Under the pieces are notes generated by a model. That model was not told the DNA's origin, did no database searches, and worked only from the letters and a program-made list of their open reading frames with translations. Below are positions 6,503-7,790 of a DNA stretch of 7,790 nucleotides, piece by piece. Position numbers and translations under genes: made by a program. How positions within the stretch are numbered: position 1 is the stretch's first letter; each line of letters opens with the position of its first letter. Source of the stretch: Pyramidobacter sp. (GTDB lineage Bacteria; Synergistota; Synergistia; Synergistales; Dethiosulfovibrionaceae); contig JAGAYQ010000261.1 in NCBI GenBank assembly GCA_017940445.1, forward strand, positions 1 through 7,790, in the 5' to 3' direction.

Positions 6503-6667
6503 ATGGCATTCCAGTATATCCTTATGAAGTACGCCTATCTCGTGATGGTCGCCTTCTTCTCCGTGCTGTTCATCTACAACCTGTTCACGCAGAAGAGCCT
6601 TGCCAAGCAGATCGGCTGCGCCATCCTCCTCATTCCGTTCCTTCTGCGCCTGTTCCTGCTTCACTGA
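6503..6667 (+). CDS. Small membrane protein, 54 residues, unknown function
   Basis: The frame starts with ATG at 6503 and ends with TGA at 6665-6667. The peptide MAFQYILMKYAYLVMVAFF begins a first hydrophobic helix (about residues 5-28). A short polar link (TQKSLAKQ, 29-36) and a second helix (about 37-53) ending in LRLFLLH complete it. The two Lys in the link suggest that it faces the cytoplasm and both ends face outward. AGAGGAG ends ten bases before the ATG. The gene is 18 bases after the permease stop and 23 before the next gene, so all three are almost certainly one transcript. It is far shorter than DctQ (about 160 residues, four helices) and lies on the other side of the DctM gene, so calling it DctQ is not justified. 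It could be an accessory subunit of the permease or of the anchored hydrolase. I do not recognise a family. Confidence 0.8.
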   Translation: MAFQYILMKYAYLVMVAFFSVLFIYNLFTQKSLAKQIGCAILLIPFLLRLFLLH

Positions 6668-6690
6668 TGAGCTAAAGGAGACGAGAAACG

Positions 6691-7790
6691 ATGTCTGAAA
6701 ACAAAACAGTCGAAAAGAAAGGCTGCGGCAATTTCTTCACCGCTCTGGTCCTTGCCGCGCTGCTTGGCGCGGGGATCTTCACGATCAGCAAGGAATTCCG
6801 CTATCAGTTCAACGTCGAGCCCATCTTCAAGGGCCCCGGCGTCACCAGCACGAAGATGCTGTCGGATTACAACCCGTTCCTCAAGGGCACCAACGGCGAC
6901 TCCAAAGTCTACGTCCTTGACAGCGGCAAGCCCGGCGCGACCTTCGTGATCATGGGCGGCACGCACCCCACCGAGCCGGCTGGACTGCTGGCGGCTGTCA
7001 TGTTCGTCGAGAACGCCGTCGTCACCGAGGGCAAGGTCATCGTCGTGCCCCACAGCAACAACTCCGGTTTCTCCACCTGCGAGCCCGGCCTTGGTCATGT
7101 GCCGTACTTCCACGTCAAGACCGCCAAGGGCGGCGTGCGTTACTTCCGCTACGGCAACCGCGGCGCCAACCCCGTCGATCAGTTCCCCGATCCCGATATG
7201 TACCTGCACTTCCCCTCGGGCCAGAACCTGGCTGCTGACGAGATCCGCAACCTTGACCGTGCCCACCCCGGCAATCCTCACGGACTGCTGACGCAGCAGG
7301 TCGCCTACGCGTTCAACCGCATGTGCTGGCAGGAGAACGCCGACATGATCATCGACCACCACGAGGCTCCGCCTGAGAAGCCCCTGGTCAACGCCATCTG
7401 CGCGCACCAGAAGGGCATCGACCTGACCTCCGAGATGGGCATGGAGCTGGAGATGGATTACGGCATCAGCGAGCGCGTCGAGATCTCGCCCATCCCTCTG
7501 CACGGCTTCTCGCACCGCGAGCTGGGCGACTTCACCCCCGCCATCGCCTTCCTGTCCGAAGTTCCCAACCCCAGCCAGGGTTCCGCCCGCGGCGTCACCT
7601 ATGAAGAGCTGATCATGGACGGCAACATCGACCAGGTTTACGCCAACCTGCAGAAGCACAACCTGCTCAAGGTCAACCTCGTCGGCCTGAAGATGGAAGA
7701 GCGCGCCGGCCGCAACGTCGCCGTCGACATGTCGCTGGCCCTCAACTACACCAAGCGCACCGGCGAAGGCGTGAAAAACTGGTACAAGCC
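6691..7790 (+). CDS. Membrane-anchored succinylglutamate desuccinylase/aspartoacylase-type metallohydrolase (3' end outside window)
   Basis: The frame is open from the ATG at 6691 to the window end (366 full codons), so the C-terminus is missing. AAAGGAG lies ten bases before the start. Residues about 13-33 form one hydrophobic helix after a short charged head, suggesting an anchor with the catalytic domain outside the membrane. Orientation is not decisive, because Lys and Arg flank both sides. The domain has the zinc-hydrolase signature of the AstE/AspA branch of the M14 fold: GGTHPTEPAG (89-98), giving zinc ligands His92 and Glu95, and a third ligand in IIDHHEAP, most likely His224. NLDRAHPG (187-194) sits where aspartoacylases have a DLNR-type substrate-binding block, so Arg190 is the likely carboxylate contact. 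Glu290 in FLSEVP is a candidate catalytic acid. The family removes an acyl group from an N-acyl amino acid. The spacing from Glu95 to the third ligand is longer than in human aspartoacylase, implying an insertion near 131-180. Substrate unknown; a carboxypeptidase-like role is the alternative. Confidence 0.85.
   Translation, partial: MSENKTVEKKGCGNFFTALVLAALLGAGIFTISKEFRYQFNVEPIFKGPGVTSTKMLSDYNPFLKGTNGDSKVYVLDSGKPGATFVIMGGTHPTEPAGLLAAVMFVENAVVTEGKVIVVPHSNNSGFSTCEPGLGHVPYFHVKTAKGGVRYFRYGNRGANPVDQFPDPDMYLHFPSGQNLAADEIRNLDRAHPGNPHGLLTQQVAYAFNRMCWQENADMIIDHHEAPPEKPLVNAICAHQKGIDLTSEMGMELEMDYGISERVEISPIPLHGFSHRELGDFTPAIAFLSEVPNPSQGSARGVTYEELIMDGNIDQVYANLQKHNLLKVNLVGLKMEERAGRNVAVDMSLALNYTKRTGEGVKNWYK

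Noticed and set aside
5132..6664. 510-codon minus-strand frame opposite the permease and the microprotein
   Set aside because: The product is an implausible His/Glu/Asp/Gln-rich low-complexity string, the usual antisense reading of a hydrophobic membrane protein gene.
6503..6667. Calling the microprotein a TRAP small permease (DctQ)
   Set aside because: It has 54 residues and two helices rather than about 160 residues and four helices, and it follows rather than precedes the DctM-like gene.
6661..7659. 332-codon minus-strand frame opposite the metallohydrolase gene
   Set aside because: The + strand frame has a ribosome binding site, zinc motifs and native codon use. The minus frame has none of these.
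1..7790. CRISPR array, insertion sequence, tRNA or rRNA gene
   Set aside because: No regularly spaced repeats, transposase-like frame, flanking inverted repeats or tRNA cloverleaf were seen on either strand.

Overview
The window reads as a chromosomal segment of a GC-rich, Gram-negative anaerobe. The closest fit I can suggest is a member of the Synergistota, such as Pyramidobacter or Cloacibacillus. This rests on the combination of a DUF6305-type exported protein, a gamma-glutamyltransferase-like enzyme, a TRAP/DctM-like permease and a malonate-decarboxylase-alpha-type CoA transferase. Coding regions are GC-rich with strong GGC/GCC/AAG/ATC preference, while the gaps are distinctly more AT-rich. 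The taxonomic assignment is an inference from gene content, not a measurement.

Layout, all genes on the + strand. (1) Positions 1-21 may be the last codons of an upstream gene, followed by a strong, nearly symmetric intrinsic terminator (37-99). (2) Positions 100-621 form a long AT-rich gap with one candidate promoter just before the first full gene. (3) 622-2370 encodes an exported, divergent gamma-glutamyltransferase-family Ntn-hydrolase. Thirty-two bases later, 2403-2951 encodes a small exported DUF6305-type protein, and a hairpin terminator (about 2970-3016) closes this two-gene unit. (4) A clear extended -10 promoter (3157-3165) drives mdcA (3285-5000), the acyl-CoA/ACP transferase subunit of malonate decarboxylase, here without its partner subunits. 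(5) After a 119-base gap with hairpins, a tight three-gene cluster follows: a DctM-like permease (5120-6484), a 54-codon membrane protein (6503-6667), and a membrane-anchored succinylglutamate desuccinylase/aspartoacylase-type metallohydrolase (6691 to past the window end).

How the genes may work together (inference): three products are predicted to act outside the cytoplasmic membrane (GGT-like amidohydrolase, DUF6305 protein, anchored AstE/AspA-like deacylase), one is a carboxylate-type permease, and one loads organic acids onto CoA/ACP. This suggests a route that cleaves amide-linked amino acid or acyl-amino acid compounds outside the cell, imports a released acid, and activates it as a thioester inside. 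The substrate cannot be read from the sequence. The GGT-like protein lacks several residues that bind the gamma-glutamyl group in classical enzymes, so ordinary glutathione turnover is not a safe assumption.
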